DNA of 30,690 bases from CAZVIK01 sp964627045 (GCA_964627045.1 CAZVIK010000026.1:1-30690); one strand, 5' to 3'; shown: positions 8,014 to 16,174, counted from the stretch's first letter. Notes: generated from the sequence alone by a model not told the origin. A program made the numbers and translations.

Positions 8014-9933
8014 CTATTGCTCGACAGCGGTGGATAGCGTCTGGGTGCCGCTGCGCCCATCCAAAGTGAACGTGAGCGGCACCGCATCGCCGGAGACACC
8101 CTGCGGAACCACCACGTTGAACTGATAGACGCCGATCGAACCGGGAGCCAGCCCCTGGTAGGTGGCGGCCGCCGCCTTCCCGCCGAGGTAGAACTGTACC
8201 GGTAAGGCGAGGCTATTCAACGACTGTGCGATCTCGCCGGTGTTCACCGCCGGGGTGACCGGACCGAATCCGACGCCGAACAGAACCAACTGGTCCCCGG
8301 CGCGGGCCTTCCGCGTGACCGTGCCCGGGATCGCACCCGCGGGAGCGGCGAACGCCCATTCGCCGTTAACCAAGGCTCCGGCATAGCGGACCGCGCCCAC
8401 CTGGAAAGTCGGCGGCGCGTAGATCCCCGGCTGCGCCTCGTTGATGGTGATAACGTGGGGGGCACTTACGCCCTTGCTGGTGATCACCTTGATCGGCTGC
8501 GCTCCGCGCGGGACGTTTGCCGGAATCAGTGCGTTGATCTGCGTGGGACTCACGTAGGAGAGGAACGCGGCCACTCCGCCCACGGTGACGCGCGTGCCGC
8601 CCAGCGCCGTCGGCGCCCGGAGTCCGCTGAAGTCGGAACTGCTCCACACGCGCGCCGAAGATGCCAGATTTTCCCCGTAGATCTCGATCCAGGAGCCGGG
8701 CGCCGCCGAGCGGAACCCACCGAACGCCGAGGCGCTGACGACGCCGTCATTCTTGATGACGGGAGCCGCCGGCGAACTTGCCGCCGATGCGACCGGCGTC
8801 AGCAGCTTGATCTTGTTGTTCTGGGAATCCGAGACGTAGATGTTCCCAGCGCCATCCAAAAGCAAGGCCGAAGGGAACATGAGATGAGCTTCCAGCGCGG
8901 GTCCGCCCTCGCCGGAGTCGCCGAATAGCCCGCTGCCGGCAATCGTCCGGATGATGCCGTCCGACGCCGTGATGACACGGATCCGGTTGGCCAGCGTGTC
9001 GGCGATGTAGAGGTTGCCCTCGGCGTCCAGTTTGATCGACTTCGGGTAATCCAACCCGGCGTTCACCGCCGGTCCTCCGTCGCCGAAATAGGCGTTGATG
9101 CCGACACCCGCGATCGTGGTGATGATCCCCTGGGTGTCCACTTTCCGGATGAGCCCGTTCAGTGTGTCCGCGATGTAGACATTGCCCGCATTGTCCACGG
9201 CGACATCGTTCGGGTAGTTCAGTTGGGCTTCGGAGGCGAGCCCCCCATCGCCCGCCCAGGCGGCCGTGCCGTTTCCGGCCACATGCCAGACGTAGCCGGC
9301 CGAGTCCACGCGGCGGATCCTGTGATTGAGTGTGTCGGCAATGAAAATGTTGCCGGCGTTGTCCAGGGCGATGCCCACCGGGGTGTTGAACTTCGCTTCG
9401 TCGGCGGGAATCCAGTCGTCTTGGGCGTCGTTCGGGTCGCTATCGGTGGTGTAACCCTGCTCGCCGTTGCCGATGATGGTGTCGATGTAGCCGTCGGCGG
9501 TAACCTTGCGGACCTTGTGATTGCCCGCGTCGGCGATATAGAGGTTGCCGGCGCGATCGACGGCCAGCGCCGTCGGATTCTTCACGTAGGCTTCGTTGGC
9601 CGCACCTTCGTCGCCGGCGGCTCCCCCGATTCCCGTGCCAACGTAGGTCGAGACGATGCCGTCTGTGGCGATCTTGCGGACCTTGTGGTGAAGCTCGTCG
9701 GCGACGTACAGGTTGCCGGCTGAATCCAGCCCCAGGCCGCGCGGGCTCCAGAAGTAGGCGCTGAGCGCCTCCAGGCCGTCACCGTAGGTCCCGTCATCGT
9801 CGTCGGCCTGGTCTTCGCCGGTGCCGGCAATCGTCGTGATGCGGTAACCGAACGGCGCGGGGCCTTGGCCGGGCACCGGCGGAACGCACAGCAGGAATGC
9901 CAATAAACAGCTTAAGATGCAACGGTTTAACAT
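8014..9933 (-). CDS. Secreted NHL-repeat protein with Solibacter-type C-terminal domain
   Basis: A 639-residue protein starting at the ATG at 9933. No strong ribosome-binding site is visible. Residues 1-23 form a signal peptide. About residues 30-385 contain at least six NHL-type beta-propeller blades, each with a variant of 'G-L-D-x-A-G-N-L-Y-V-A-D-x-x-N-H-K-V-R-K', separated by Gly/Asp-rich loops such as GNGTAAWAGDGG. From about 395 the sequence changes to the pattern of TIGR03437 (Solibacter uncharacterised C-terminal domain): GSWIEIYGENLA, VSPTQINALIPANVP, DQLVLFGVGFGPVTP. NHL propellers usually bind proteins or ligands and most are not enzymes. The role is unknown, probably an outer-surface binding protein. 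This domain pairing is the best taxonomic marker in the window. Confidence 0.9.
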   Translation of the reverse strand: MLNRCILSCLLAFLLCVPPVPGQGPAPFGYRITTIAGTGEDQADDDDGTYGDGLEALSAYFWSPRGLGLDSAGNLYVADELHHKVRKIATDGIVSTYVGTGIGGAAGDEGAANEAYVKNPTALAVDRAGNLYIADAGNHKVRKVTADGYIDTIIGNGEQGYTTDSDPNDAQDDWIPADEAKFNTPVGIALDNAGNIFIADTLNHRIRRVDSAGYVWHVAGNGTAAWAGDGGLASEAQLNYPNDVAVDNAGNVYIADTLNGLIRKVDTQGIITTIAGVGINAYFGDGGPAVNAGLDYPKSIKLDAEGNLYIADTLANRIRVITASDGIIRTIAGSGLFGDSGEGGPALEAHLMFPSALLLDGAGNIYVSDSQNNKIKLLTPVASAASSPAAPVIKNDGVVSASAFGGFRSAAPGSWIEIYGENLASSARVWSSSDFSGLRAPTALGGTRVTVGGVAAFLSYVSPTQINALIPANVPRGAQPIKVITSKGVSAPHVITINEAQPGIYAPPTFQVGAVRYAGALVNGEWAFAAPAGAIPGTVTRKARAGDQLVLFGVGFGPVTPAVNTGEIAQSLNSLALPVQFYLGGKAAAATYQGLAPGSIGVYQFNVVVPQGVSGDAVPLTFTLDGRSGTQTLSTAVEQ

Positions 9934-10056
9934 GGTGTTCTGGAGACAGCCCGCCGCCCGGGCCAGCGTCCAACAGGATAGCAGACTCCACGGCGCTGTT
10001 GGTAAGACGCACGCCGCACCGGCCCGGTGTCTGGAAAGTGCGCGCCGCCGGCGCCG

Positions 10057-10410
10057 TTAGGGCTGGCGCGTCGCCAAGAACGTTCCAGAGTACTCGCTGA
10101 AGGTCCAGGTTCCGGTCAGCTTGCCGTCGGCCATCTTGCCCTGAAAACTGAGCGGGGCGGTGACACCGACCTCGGCCGAGTTGTACGGGAAACTCAACTC
10201 GAGCGCGCCCTCTTTGTAGGTCCCTTTGACCTCGGCCGTGTCGAACTTGCCGGAAACCTGATCGCCGGAAACCGTGAGGCTGGCCGAGCCTTCGCGGTCC
10301 CCGCCGGGCGTGGCGAGCACGAAGTGCCAGTTGCCGGAGATGTCGGGGGCGGCGGCGAAGACGGCGGCCACAGCCAGAATCGCGAGCGTGACGCACTGGA
10401 GGATCTTCAT
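10057..10410 (-). CDS. Small secreted beta-rich protein, unknown function
   Basis: A 117-residue protein starting at the ATG at 10410. A longer frame exists but would run through the tRNA gene and is rejected; GAGGA lies about 12 nt upstream of the chosen start. Residues 1-20 are a Sec signal peptide (ILQCVTLAILAVAAVFAAA). The mature part, about 97 residues, is a series of short strands: ISGNWHFVL, GSASLTVSGDQVSGKF, VKGTYKEGALELSF, GKLTGTWTFSEYSGTFLA. This repeated 'G-x-W / G-x-L-x-G-x' pattern is common in small extracellular beta-barrel or lipocalin-like proteins of acidobacteria. There are no cysteines in the mature part. It lies just downstream of tRNA-Arg on the same strand. I do not recognise a specific function. 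Confidence 0.75.
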   Translation of the reverse strand: MKILQCVTLAILAVAAVFAAAPDISGNWHFVLATPGGDREGSASLTVSGDQVSGKFDTAEVKGTYKEGALELSFPYNSAEVGVTAPLSFQGKMADGKLTGTWTFSEYSGTFLATRQP

Positions 10411-10436
10411 ATCGATTTCGGTTCCTCTGTGACGGC

Positions 10437-10514
10437 TGGTAGGCGCGGCAGGACTCGAACCTGCGACCCTCTGCTTAGAAGGCAGATGCTCTATCCTGGC
10501 TGAGCTACGCGCCC
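10437..10514 (-). tRNA. tRNA-Arg (anticodon UCU)
   Basis: Read on the minus strand, the sequence folds as a standard cloverleaf. The acceptor stem is GGGCGCG / CGCGCCU, with a G-U closing pair at 1-72. The D-arm contains TAGCTCAGCCAGGATAGAGC, the anticodon stem is TCTGC/GCAGA with loop CTTCTAA, and the T-arm contains GGTTCGAGTCC. The anticodon is at 10477-10479 and reads UCU, which decodes AGA (and AGG by wobble) arginine codons. The CCA tail is encoded (10437-10439) after discriminator A. The mature body without CCA is 10440-10514. Confidence 0.96.
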
Positions 10515-10529
10515 ACGGGTTTCCTCCTG

Positions 10530-10535
10530 ATTCTA
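10530..10535 (-). promoter_or_regulatory. Likely -10 element of the tRNA-Arg promoter
   Basis: TAGAAT on the minus strand lies 15 bp before the first base of the tRNA, inside an AT-rich patch. The -35 position has only a weak match. Confidence 0.45.
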
Positions 10536-10575
10536 CTATTTTTCGCGGGCGGCCTCGATTTTTCCCGCCTGGCCG

Positions 10576-10603
10576 TTGCATTCCATCCGGTTCCGTCTAT
10601 AAT
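10576..10603 (+). promoter_or_regulatory. Sigma-70-type promoter for the aminotransferase/pckA operon
   Basis: A perfect TATAAT (10598-10603) is preceded by TTGCAT (10576-10581) with a 16-bp spacer. Predicted transcription starts near 10610. This gives a long leader of about 180 nt before the aminotransferase start at 10789, containing a small ORF. Confidence 0.65.
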
Positions 10604-10629
10604 GGGAGAAATCCGTCGAGGAGACGCCC

Positions 10630-10731
10630 ATGTCGAATTGTATCCGCAGGCCGGCAGGACGCCCCAGCGTCCCGTATGCCGCTACCGCAATGCCGGACAA
10701 TTCGACTCCGAATACCAAGCCCAAGCGCTGA
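10630..10731 (+). CDS. Possible 33-residue leader peptide or small protein
   Basis: An ATG at 10630 has GAGGAG exactly 6 nt upstream, one of the best ribosome-binding sites in the window. It opens a 33-residue frame beginning MSNCIRRPAG and ending NTKPKR, closing at 10731, 57 nt before the aminotransferase start. It lies about 20 nt after the predicted transcription start, so it would be the first cistron. The product is basic, proline-rich and has no signal peptide or membrane segment. A small hairpin (GGACGC-CCCA-GCGTCC) lies within the frame. I recognise no homologue. It could be a regulatory uORF, a small protein or chance; the strong site is the main argument for translation. Confidence 0.4.
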   Translation: MSNCIRRPAGRPSVPYAATAMPDNSTPNTKPKR

Positions 10732-10788
10732 AACGCGCGCCGCACCCCGGGCAGCGTCTTTGAAACCGTAACCGAAAGGCATAAGGGT

Positions 10789-12006
10789 ATGAGTCTAAGC
10801 CAACTAGCAAGGTCGATCCAAGAATCGCCCACCTTGAAGCTCAACGAAACCGCTGCGCTTCTCCGGGAAAAGGGCGAACCCGTCATTCACCTCGGGGGTG
10901 GCGAGCCCAAGAGCAAGACCCCGATGGACGCCATCCTGAGCTGCACGTCCATACTGAACACCGGCGACGTCAAGTACACGCCGGCCGACGGCATTCCGGC
11001 CTTGAAGAAGGCGATCATTCGGTACACGGAAGAGCACTACGGCCGGCTGGTAGCCCCGGAGAACGTCATCGTTTCCAGCGGCGCCAAGCAGTCCATCATG
11101 GTGCTGCTGCACTCGATCATCGATCCCAAGGACGAGGTCGTGTTTCCGTCGCCCTATTGGGTGAGCTACCCCGAGATGGTGAAACTCGCCGGCGGCGTCC
11201 CCGTCGTCGCGCACGCCAAAGACGGCACATTCCAGCCGACGATCCAGGACATCGCCGACGTGGTGGGCTCTTACACCAAAGCTATCATCCTGAATAGCCC
11301 CAACAACCCGAGCGGCGTCGTCTATTCCAAGCAGTTCATCGCCGAGATCGTGGAGTTCTGCGAGAAGAAGAACCTCTACCTGATCATGGACGACACCTAC
11401 AACCGGCTGATCTTCGACGGCCAGCCCCCGACCAACTGCTACGAGTTCGCCAAGGACCTCACCGAAAGCTCCAAGCTCATCGTCATCAACTGCGTGTCGA
11501 AGATGTACGCCATGACCGGGTTCCGCATCGGCTGGGCCGTCGGCAACAAGCAGGTGGTCCGGGCGATGACCAACATTCAGTCGCAGGAAACCTCGGGGCC
11601 GGCGGCGCCGTCGCAGTGGGCCGCCGTGGGCGCCCTCAACGGAATTCAGTCGTGCATCGACACCCTGCGCATGACGCTCGAGAACAACCGCAACGTCATG
11701 ATCGCCCGCCTCGGCGCCATCCCCGGCGTGAAGGTCGCCAAGCCCGGCGGCACGTTCTATTGCTTCCCGGATTTCAGCGCCTACAACAAGGATTCCCAAA
11801 AGCTGGCGCAGTTCCTTCTCGACAAGGTCCGCGTCGTCACGGTGCCCGGCAAGGAATTCGGCCGCGAAGGGCACCTGAGGATGAGCTACTGCGGAACCCT
11901 CGGTGAGATCAAGCAGGGCATCGAGCGCGTCCAATGGGCTCTGGACCCCAACTCCGCCAACGAACTGTATCTCGGCGGCCGGAAGATGGTGAGGGATTGG
12001 GCATGA
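10789..12006 (+). CDS. Class I (aspartate-type) aminotransferase
   Basis: A 405-residue PLP-dependent fold-type I aminotransferase. It transfers an amino group between an amino acid, probably aspartate, and 2-oxoglutarate in the cytoplasm, giving oxaloacetate and glutamate. The Schiff-base lysine is K238 in CVSKMYAMTGFRIGW. Other family motifs are SSGAKQ (PLP phosphate loop), NSPNNPSG (Asn contact), LIMDDTYNRL (Asp that pairs with the PLP pyridine nitrogen) and the carboxylate-binding Arg in HLRMSYCG. AAGG/AAAGG elements lie upstream of the ATG at 10789. The frame ends by overlapping pckA by 4 bp (ATGA). Pairing with PckA supports oxaloacetate as the product, although aminotransferase substrate specificity cannot be read with certainty. 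Confidence 0.92.
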   Translation: MSLSQLARSIQESPTLKLNETAALLREKGEPVIHLGGGEPKSKTPMDAILSCTSILNTGDVKYTPADGIPALKKAIIRYTEEHYGRLVAPENVIVSSGAKQSIMVLLHSIIDPKDEVVFPSPYWVSYPEMVKLAGGVPVVAHAKDGTFQPTIQDIADVVGSYTKAIILNSPNNPSGVVYSKQFIAEIVEFCEKKNLYLIMDDTYNRLIFDGQPPTNCYEFAKDLTESSKLIVINCVSKMYAMTGFRIGWAVGNKQVVRAMTNIQSQETSGPAAPSQWAAVGALNGIQSCIDTLRMTLENNRNVMIARLGAIPGVKVAKPGGTFYCFPDFSAYNKDSQKLAQFLLDKVRVVTVPGKEFGREGHLRMSYCGTLGEIKQGIERVQWALDPNSANELYLGGRKMVRDWA

Positions 12007-13637
12007 ATATCTACCAAGACATCGAATCGCCGGCCTGGAAAGAAGCGGGCCAACTGGCGAGCGACCACGGCCTCAAGAACTTCCGTAAGGCCTACTGGAA
12101 TCTCTCCACCGGCGCGCTCTACGAAGAGGCCATCTTTCGCGGTGAAGGCCGCATGGCCGAACATGGGCCGCTGGTCGTTCTGACCGGGAAACACACCGGG
12201 CGCTCGGCCGCCGACAAATACATCGTCCGCGAGCAGAAGACCGAAGGGCACGTCTGGTGGGGTGAGTATAACCGCCCCTATAATCCGGAGAACTTTAACG
12301 CCCTGCTGGCCAGGATGCAGGCCTACTTCCAGGGCCGCGACATCTTCGTGCAGGACCTCTACGCCGGCGCCGACCCGGCCAACACCGTGCCGGTCCGCAT
12401 CGTCACCGAAAAGGCCTTCAGCAGTTTGTTCTCGCGGACCATGTTCCTGAAGCCGCAGACGCAGGAGGCCTACAAGAAGTTCGTCCCTGAGTTCACCATC
12501 CTAAACGCTCCGTCGTTCCTGGGCGAGCCGCTGGTCGACATGACCCGCAGTGAGACCTTCATCATCGCCAACTTCTCGGCGCGCCTGGCCTTGATCGGCG
12601 GCTCCCTTTACGGCGGCGAGATCAAGAAGACCATCTTCACCGTGCTGAATTTCCTGCTGCCGCTGGACGGCGTCATGTCGATGCACTGCTCGGCCAACGT
12701 CGGCCCTGAAGGGGATTCGGCCCTGTTCTTCGGCCTTTCCGGCACCGGCAAGACCACGCTTTCGGCCGACCCCAAGCGGCGCCTGATCGGGGACGACGAG
12801 CACGGCTGGAACGACAACGGCGTCTTCAACTTTGAAGACGGCTGCTATGCCAAGGTCATCCGCCTGTCGGCTTCGGCCGAACCGCAGATCCACGCCTGCA
12901 CGCGGCGCTTTGGGACGGTGATCGAAAACGTCGTGATGGACCCGATGACCCGCAAGCTGGATCTCAACGACGACCGCATCACCGAGAACACCCGCGCCGC
13001 CTATCCGCTGAACTACATCGAAAACTCGGTCCCGGAGAAGATGGGCGGGCATCCGAAGAACGTCATCTTCCTGACCTGCGACGCTTCGGGCGTTATGCCG
13101 CCGATCGCCAAATTGACCCCGGAACAGGCGCTCTATCATTTCATCTCGGGCTACACCAGCAAACTGGCGGGTACCGAAATGGGCCTTGGTCTGGAGCCGG
13201 AGATCACCTTCAGCACCTGCTTCGGCGCGCCGTTCATGGTGCATCACCCGCACGATTACGCGGAGCTGCTGCGCTCCAAGATTGTGCGTCACGGAGCGGA
13301 TTGCTGGCTCGTGAACACCGGATGGACCGGCGGCCCGTTCGGCATCGGCAAGCGCCTCAGCATCGGCCACACGCGCCAGCTTCTGAACTCGGCTCTGGAA
13401 GGCAAGCTGAAGAAAGTGAAATTCCGCAAGGACCCCATCTTCGGCTTCGACGTTCCCACCGAATGCGAGGGTGTGCCGAAGGAGATCCTCGATCCGGCCA
13501 ACACCTGGGGCGATCGCGATGAGTACCTCCGCAAGTACGACGCCCTGGCGGCGCGCTTCATCGAGAACTTCAAGCTGTTCGCGGGAGAGTGCCCCGCCGA
13601 AGTGGCCAAGGCGGGTCCGAAGCGGTTGAAAAGCTAG
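12003..13637 (+). CDS. pckA: Phosphoenolpyruvate carboxykinase (ATP)
   Basis: A 544-residue enzyme converting oxaloacetate plus ATP to PEP, CO2 and ADP, the entry step of gluconeogenesis (EC 4.1.1.49). The ATG at 12003 overlaps the upstream stop (ATGA), with GAGGG 7 nt before it; a longer in-frame start inside the aminotransferase gene is not needed. The kinase-1a P-loop GLSGTGKT spans 244-251 (K250), followed by SADPKRRLIGDDEHGW, the metal and nucleotide-binding block. Other signatures are TGKHTGRSAADK near 61-72, MHCSANVG, and NTGWTGGPFGIGKR, the ATP-form C-terminal motif. Length fits the ATP-dependent family. The 4-bp overlap implies translational coupling with the aminotransferase, so amino-acid-derived oxaloacetate could be passed straight to PEP. 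A terminator follows. Confidence 0.97.
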   Translation: MNIYQDIESPAWKEAGQLASDHGLKNFRKAYWNLSTGALYEEAIFRGEGRMAEHGPLVVLTGKHTGRSAADKYIVREQKTEGHVWWGEYNRPYNPENFNALLARMQAYFQGRDIFVQDLYAGADPANTVPVRIVTEKAFSSLFSRTMFLKPQTQEAYKKFVPEFTILNAPSFLGEPLVDMTRSETFIIANFSARLALIGGSLYGGEIKKTIFTVLNFLLPLDGVMSMHCSANVGPEGDSALFFGLSGTGKTTLSADPKRRLIGDDEHGWNDNGVFNFEDGCYAKVIRLSASAEPQIHACTRRFGTVIENVVMDPMTRKLDLNDDRITENTRAAYPLNYIENSVPEKMGGHPKNVIFLTCDASGVMPPIAKLTPEQALYHFISGYTSKLAGTEMGLGLEPEITFSTCFGAPFMVHHPHDYAELLRSKIVRHGADCWLVNTGWTGGPFGIGKRLSIGHTRQLLNSALEGKLKKVKFRKDPIFGFDVPTECEGVPKEILDPANTWGDRDEYLRKYDALAARFIENFKLFAGECPAEVAKAGPKRLKS

Positions 13638-13652
13638 CACGGATCTGCATCG

Positions 13653-13693
13653 AGGCCCAAGGCCCCTCCGCGCGGATGGATGGCCTTGGGCCT
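13653..13693 (+). terminator. Intrinsic-type terminator after pckA
   Basis: Perfect 12-bp inverted repeat (AGGCCCAAGGCC / GGCCTTGGGCCT) with a 17-nt loop, followed on the plus strand by a T-rich tract (TGGTGTTTCTTG). It lies 16 bp after the pckA stop and before the convergent isoprenoid-synthase-like gene. Confidence 0.7.
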
Positions 13694-13725
13694 TGGTGTT
13701 TCTTGCGCCATGGCGGCGGCGCGGG

Positions 13726-14994
13726 TCAGATTCGCGGCATCATGACGCTCGGCAGCACCGGAAACGCGGGCTCGTCCTCATCCGCCGAAAGGAAGGCGTT
13801 AAATAGCCGGATGAAGGCCCGGTCGCGGCGCGCCACGCGCTCGCGGCACCGGTTCAGAAAGTCGAAGCGGAACGGCGAACAGGTTTCCAGTTCCTTCAGG
13901 TACTCCGGCGAGTAGAAGACGCCCGCTTCCCCGGCGCAACGAACCAGGAACGACCTCGAGCTGCGCCGGATCAGCGCCTTTAGCGGCCCGGCCGCGGCTT
14001 GGCCGGCGCTCTCCAGCCGGCGCATCACGCTTTCTCCGAAGTGAAAGGCGCGGTTGGTGACAGCATCCAGCGGTTCCCGTCCAGCGGCCACGGTGAAAAG
14101 CGTCAGGGCGCCTCGCTCGCGGTCCTGGTAGACGTCTTGCAGATCGTCGCCGACTTGAAGCAGCACGCCCCATTGGTAGGCGAACTCGGCCTCCTCCGGC
14201 GACAGAGAGCCCACCGCCAGGTAGCCGTCTGTGAGGACCGACGCGCCGCCCTTGGCGAAAGTGAGCCGCAGCACATCCACCGCGCCGCCCGCGTGCCGCG
14301 CCAGGCGCAGACCATCCACCTGCGCGCGATGAATGGCCGAGAGGCTCTCGTGCACCTCAGGGTGTGATGTGCGGGGATACTCTCCCTCGATGAGACCCAC
14401 CAGCCGCCAGATCTTCTCCTCGTGAAAGTTGGCAGGCGCCACCGCCTCACCCGCCAACCGCCGGCCGAATCGCTCGTTGAAGGCCGCCTTGCTGCCGCGC
14501 GAGATCCTCGCGTCGTCCAGGTAGTTATCGCTGTAGGGGTACAGCATGCTGTAGGCGAAAATCGAAGGGGTCACTGCCATCGGCCTTCCCAGCAGCACTT
14601 GCAGGCCGCAGGCGGTCCAGGCGTTGCGGCAGGCCTGCAGGATGTCCTCGGCGCTCACCTCCGGATCGAAGCGCCGCGCCGCACGAGCCAGTGACGTTCC
14701 GATCGACGAAAACCCCCCGCCTAGCAGAAGGTCCAGTTGCCCGTGCTCCAACCCCATGGCCGATTTCGCCAGGCGAACGAACGCTTCGTTGATCCTCTCC
14801 CGCGCGCCGTCGCGATCCGCACGGCTGCGTGGTAGCGCTGCGACCTCCGCCTCCAATTCGCCCAGGAATCGCGATAACGCGGCCTCCCGCCCGGCCTGCT
14901 CTTCCGGGGAGTACCGGCGCGCGGCAGCGGGAAACGTGGCGGGGCTCGCACGCCACTCCGCAACCGCACAATCCAGCAGCACGGCAACGTCCAT
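13726..14994 (-). CDS. Class I isoprenoid-synthase-fold protein, unknown product
   Basis: A 422-residue mostly helical protein starting at the ATG at 14994. Two Asp-rich motifs in the right order and spacing suggest the class I terpenoid/prenyl synthase fold: DNYLDD at 156-161 on one helix and GDDLQD at 282-287 (LLQVGDDLQDVYQDRERG). These would bind Mg2+ and the diphosphate of a prenyl substrate. The first motif is not a canonical DDxxD, and the N-terminal 130 residues and C-terminal 80 residues match no prenyltransferase I know by eye. It could condense prenyl diphosphates or be a terpene cyclase-like enzyme. No other isoprenoid gene is nearby. There is no ribosome-binding site, but TACAAT ends 5 nt before the ATG, suggesting a leaderless message. 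It is divergent from the GT9 gene. Confidence 0.7.
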   Translation of the reverse strand: MDVAVLLDCAVAEWRASPATFPAAARRYSPEEQAGREAALSRFLGELEAEVAALPRSRADRDGARERINEAFVRLAKSAMGLEHGQLDLLLGGGFSSIGTSLARAARRFDPEVSAEDILQACRNAWTACGLQVLLGRPMAVTPSIFAYSMLYPYSDNYLDDARISRGSKAAFNERFGRRLAGEAVAPANFHEEKIWRLVGLIEGEYPRTSHPEVHESLSAIHRAQVDGLRLARHAGGAVDVLRLTFAKGGASVLTDGYLAVGSLSPEEAEFAYQWGVLLQVGDDLQDVYQDRERGALTLFTVAAGREPLDAVTNRAFHFGESVMRRLESAGQAAAGPLKALIRRSSRSFLVRCAGEAGVFYSPEYLKELETCSPFRFDFLNRCRERVARRDRAFIRLFNAFLSADEDEPAFPVLPSVMMPRI

Positions 14995-14999
14995 AACCG

Positions 15000-15005
15000 A
15001 TTGTA
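15000..15005 (-). promoter_or_regulatory. Possible -10 element giving a leaderless mRNA
   Basis: TACAAT on the minus strand ends 5 nt before the ATG at 14994, so transcription would start at or next to the start codon. The gene has no Shine-Dalgarno site. No clear -35 box is seen. Confidence 0.4.
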
Positions 15006-15099
15006 CGAGCCACCCGGCGAAGTGGTTCCTTTGCGTGCCGCCGGTAGCGCTGAGCGCCCACCGTGCGCGCGGCGAACCGAACCCGTTAGACTACTTTAA

Positions 15100-16068
15100 G
15101 TGACCGCTCCGCCGGCTCGGCGCGAATGTGTTCTCGACCGCCTCCCCTCGGGCGCACGCGTGCTCATCGTACGTCTGCGCTCGATGGGCGATTGCGTGCT
15201 GACCACGCCCGCGATCCGCCTGTTAAAGGAGCACCGGCCGGACCTCGACGTCGCCGTGGTGGTCGAAGACCGCTTCGCCGGCCTATTTGAAGGGAACCCG
15301 GATGTGTCTGCGTTGCTGCCGCCGGCCTACGGCGCGGTGGCCTGCCGCCGCGCCCGCTTGTGCCTGAATCTTCACGGCGGCACGCGCAGTCAATGGCTCA
15401 CACTGGCTTCTCTCTCGCCCGTTCGCGCCGGCTTCTGCCATCATCGAGGCGCTTGGATCTACAACGTGAAGATCCCGCGCGCGCAGGAGGTGATCGGGAG
15501 CGAGCGCGTCGTGCACACCGCCGAGCATCTCGCCTCCGCCATGTTTCACCTCGGCGTGCCGCTGGCCGAAATCCCGCGCGCCCGCGTGTTCGCCGAGCCC
15601 GTCCCGGCCGGGCGCCCCTACGCGGTCATCCATCCCACCGCCGCCATGCCGTACAAGACCTGGCGGCCGGACGGCTTCCTCGCCGTGGCCGAACACATCG
15701 AGCGGGAGTGCGGCCTGGAACCGGTCTTCATCGGAGGAGGCGCCGACGACCTCACGGTCTTCGGTCGTTACCGCTGCGTGCTGGGCGCCCCGCTCGCGCA
15801 TCTGAAGTCGTTGCTGGCCGGGGCGTCGCTCTATGTCGGCAACGACAGCGGACCGGCGCACGTGGCCTGCGCCCTGGGCGTCCCCCTGGTTGTGCTCTTC
15901 GGCCGCGTGGAACACCGCACCATCTGGGCCCCGTGGCAGCCCACGGCGGCGGGGACGCTGGCGTCTCCCGAGGGCATTGCGGCGATCTCCACCTCCGATG
16001 TGATCGCGGCCGTCGGAGAGGTCTGCGAACGGCCGCGTCCTGCGGGCACGCCGCCGGATGTGGGATGA
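15100..16068 (+). CDS. Glycosyltransferase family 9 (heptosyltransferase-like)
   Basis: A 322-residue GT-B-fold enzyme. The N-terminal Rossmann domain starts with VLIVRLRSMGDCVLTTPA (residues 21-38), matching the GT9 'R-x-x-x-G-D-x-x-x-x-x-P' motif; D31 corresponds to the proposed catalytic base of WaaC. The C-terminal domain carries the donor-binding motif GNDSGPAHVA (247-256). It probably adds a heptose or related sugar to lipid A core or another cell-surface glycan on the cytoplasmic side of the inner membrane. The start is a GTG at 15100; no ribosome-binding site is present, but TAGACT (15087-15092) lies 7 nt before it, consistent with a leaderless message. An internal start near residue 11 (GTG) is possible. 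The donor sugar cannot be determined from sequence. Confidence 0.88.
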   Translation: MTAPPARRECVLDRLPSGARVLIVRLRSMGDCVLTTPAIRLLKEHRPDLDVAVVVEDRFAGLFEGNPDVSALLPPAYGAVACRRARLCLNLHGGTRSQWLTLASLSPVRAGFCHHRGAWIYNVKIPRAQEVIGSERVVHTAEHLASAMFHLGVPLAEIPRARVFAEPVPAGRPYAVIHPTAAMPYKTWRPDGFLAVAEHIERECGLEPVFIGGGADDLTVFGRYRCVLGAPLAHLKSLLAGASLYVGNDSGPAHVACALGVPLVVLFGRVEHRTIWAPWQPTAAGTLASPEGIAAISTSDVIAAVGEVCERPRPAGTPPDVG

Positions 16069-16174
16069 TGTGAGTTTCATCCCGGCTTTGTTCCGCCCTT
16101 CAGTGTGAGACCGTCTGCAAGAGGATGACGGGAACCACCTCCTGGGGCGACTTTATTTACGAGGAGAAACACCA

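Noticed and set aside
10411..10581. N-terminal extension of the small secreted protein through the tRNA gene
   Set aside because: It would translate tRNA-Arg; the signal peptide starts at the ATG at 10410.
10804..11934. 376-codon minus-strand frame opposite the aminotransferase
   Set aside because: Antisense of a clear PLP enzyme; His/Asp/Val-rich composition typical of a GC-rich shadow.
12501..13640. 379-codon minus-strand frame opposite pckA
   Set aside because: Antisense shadow of a highly conserved enzyme, no motif or start site.
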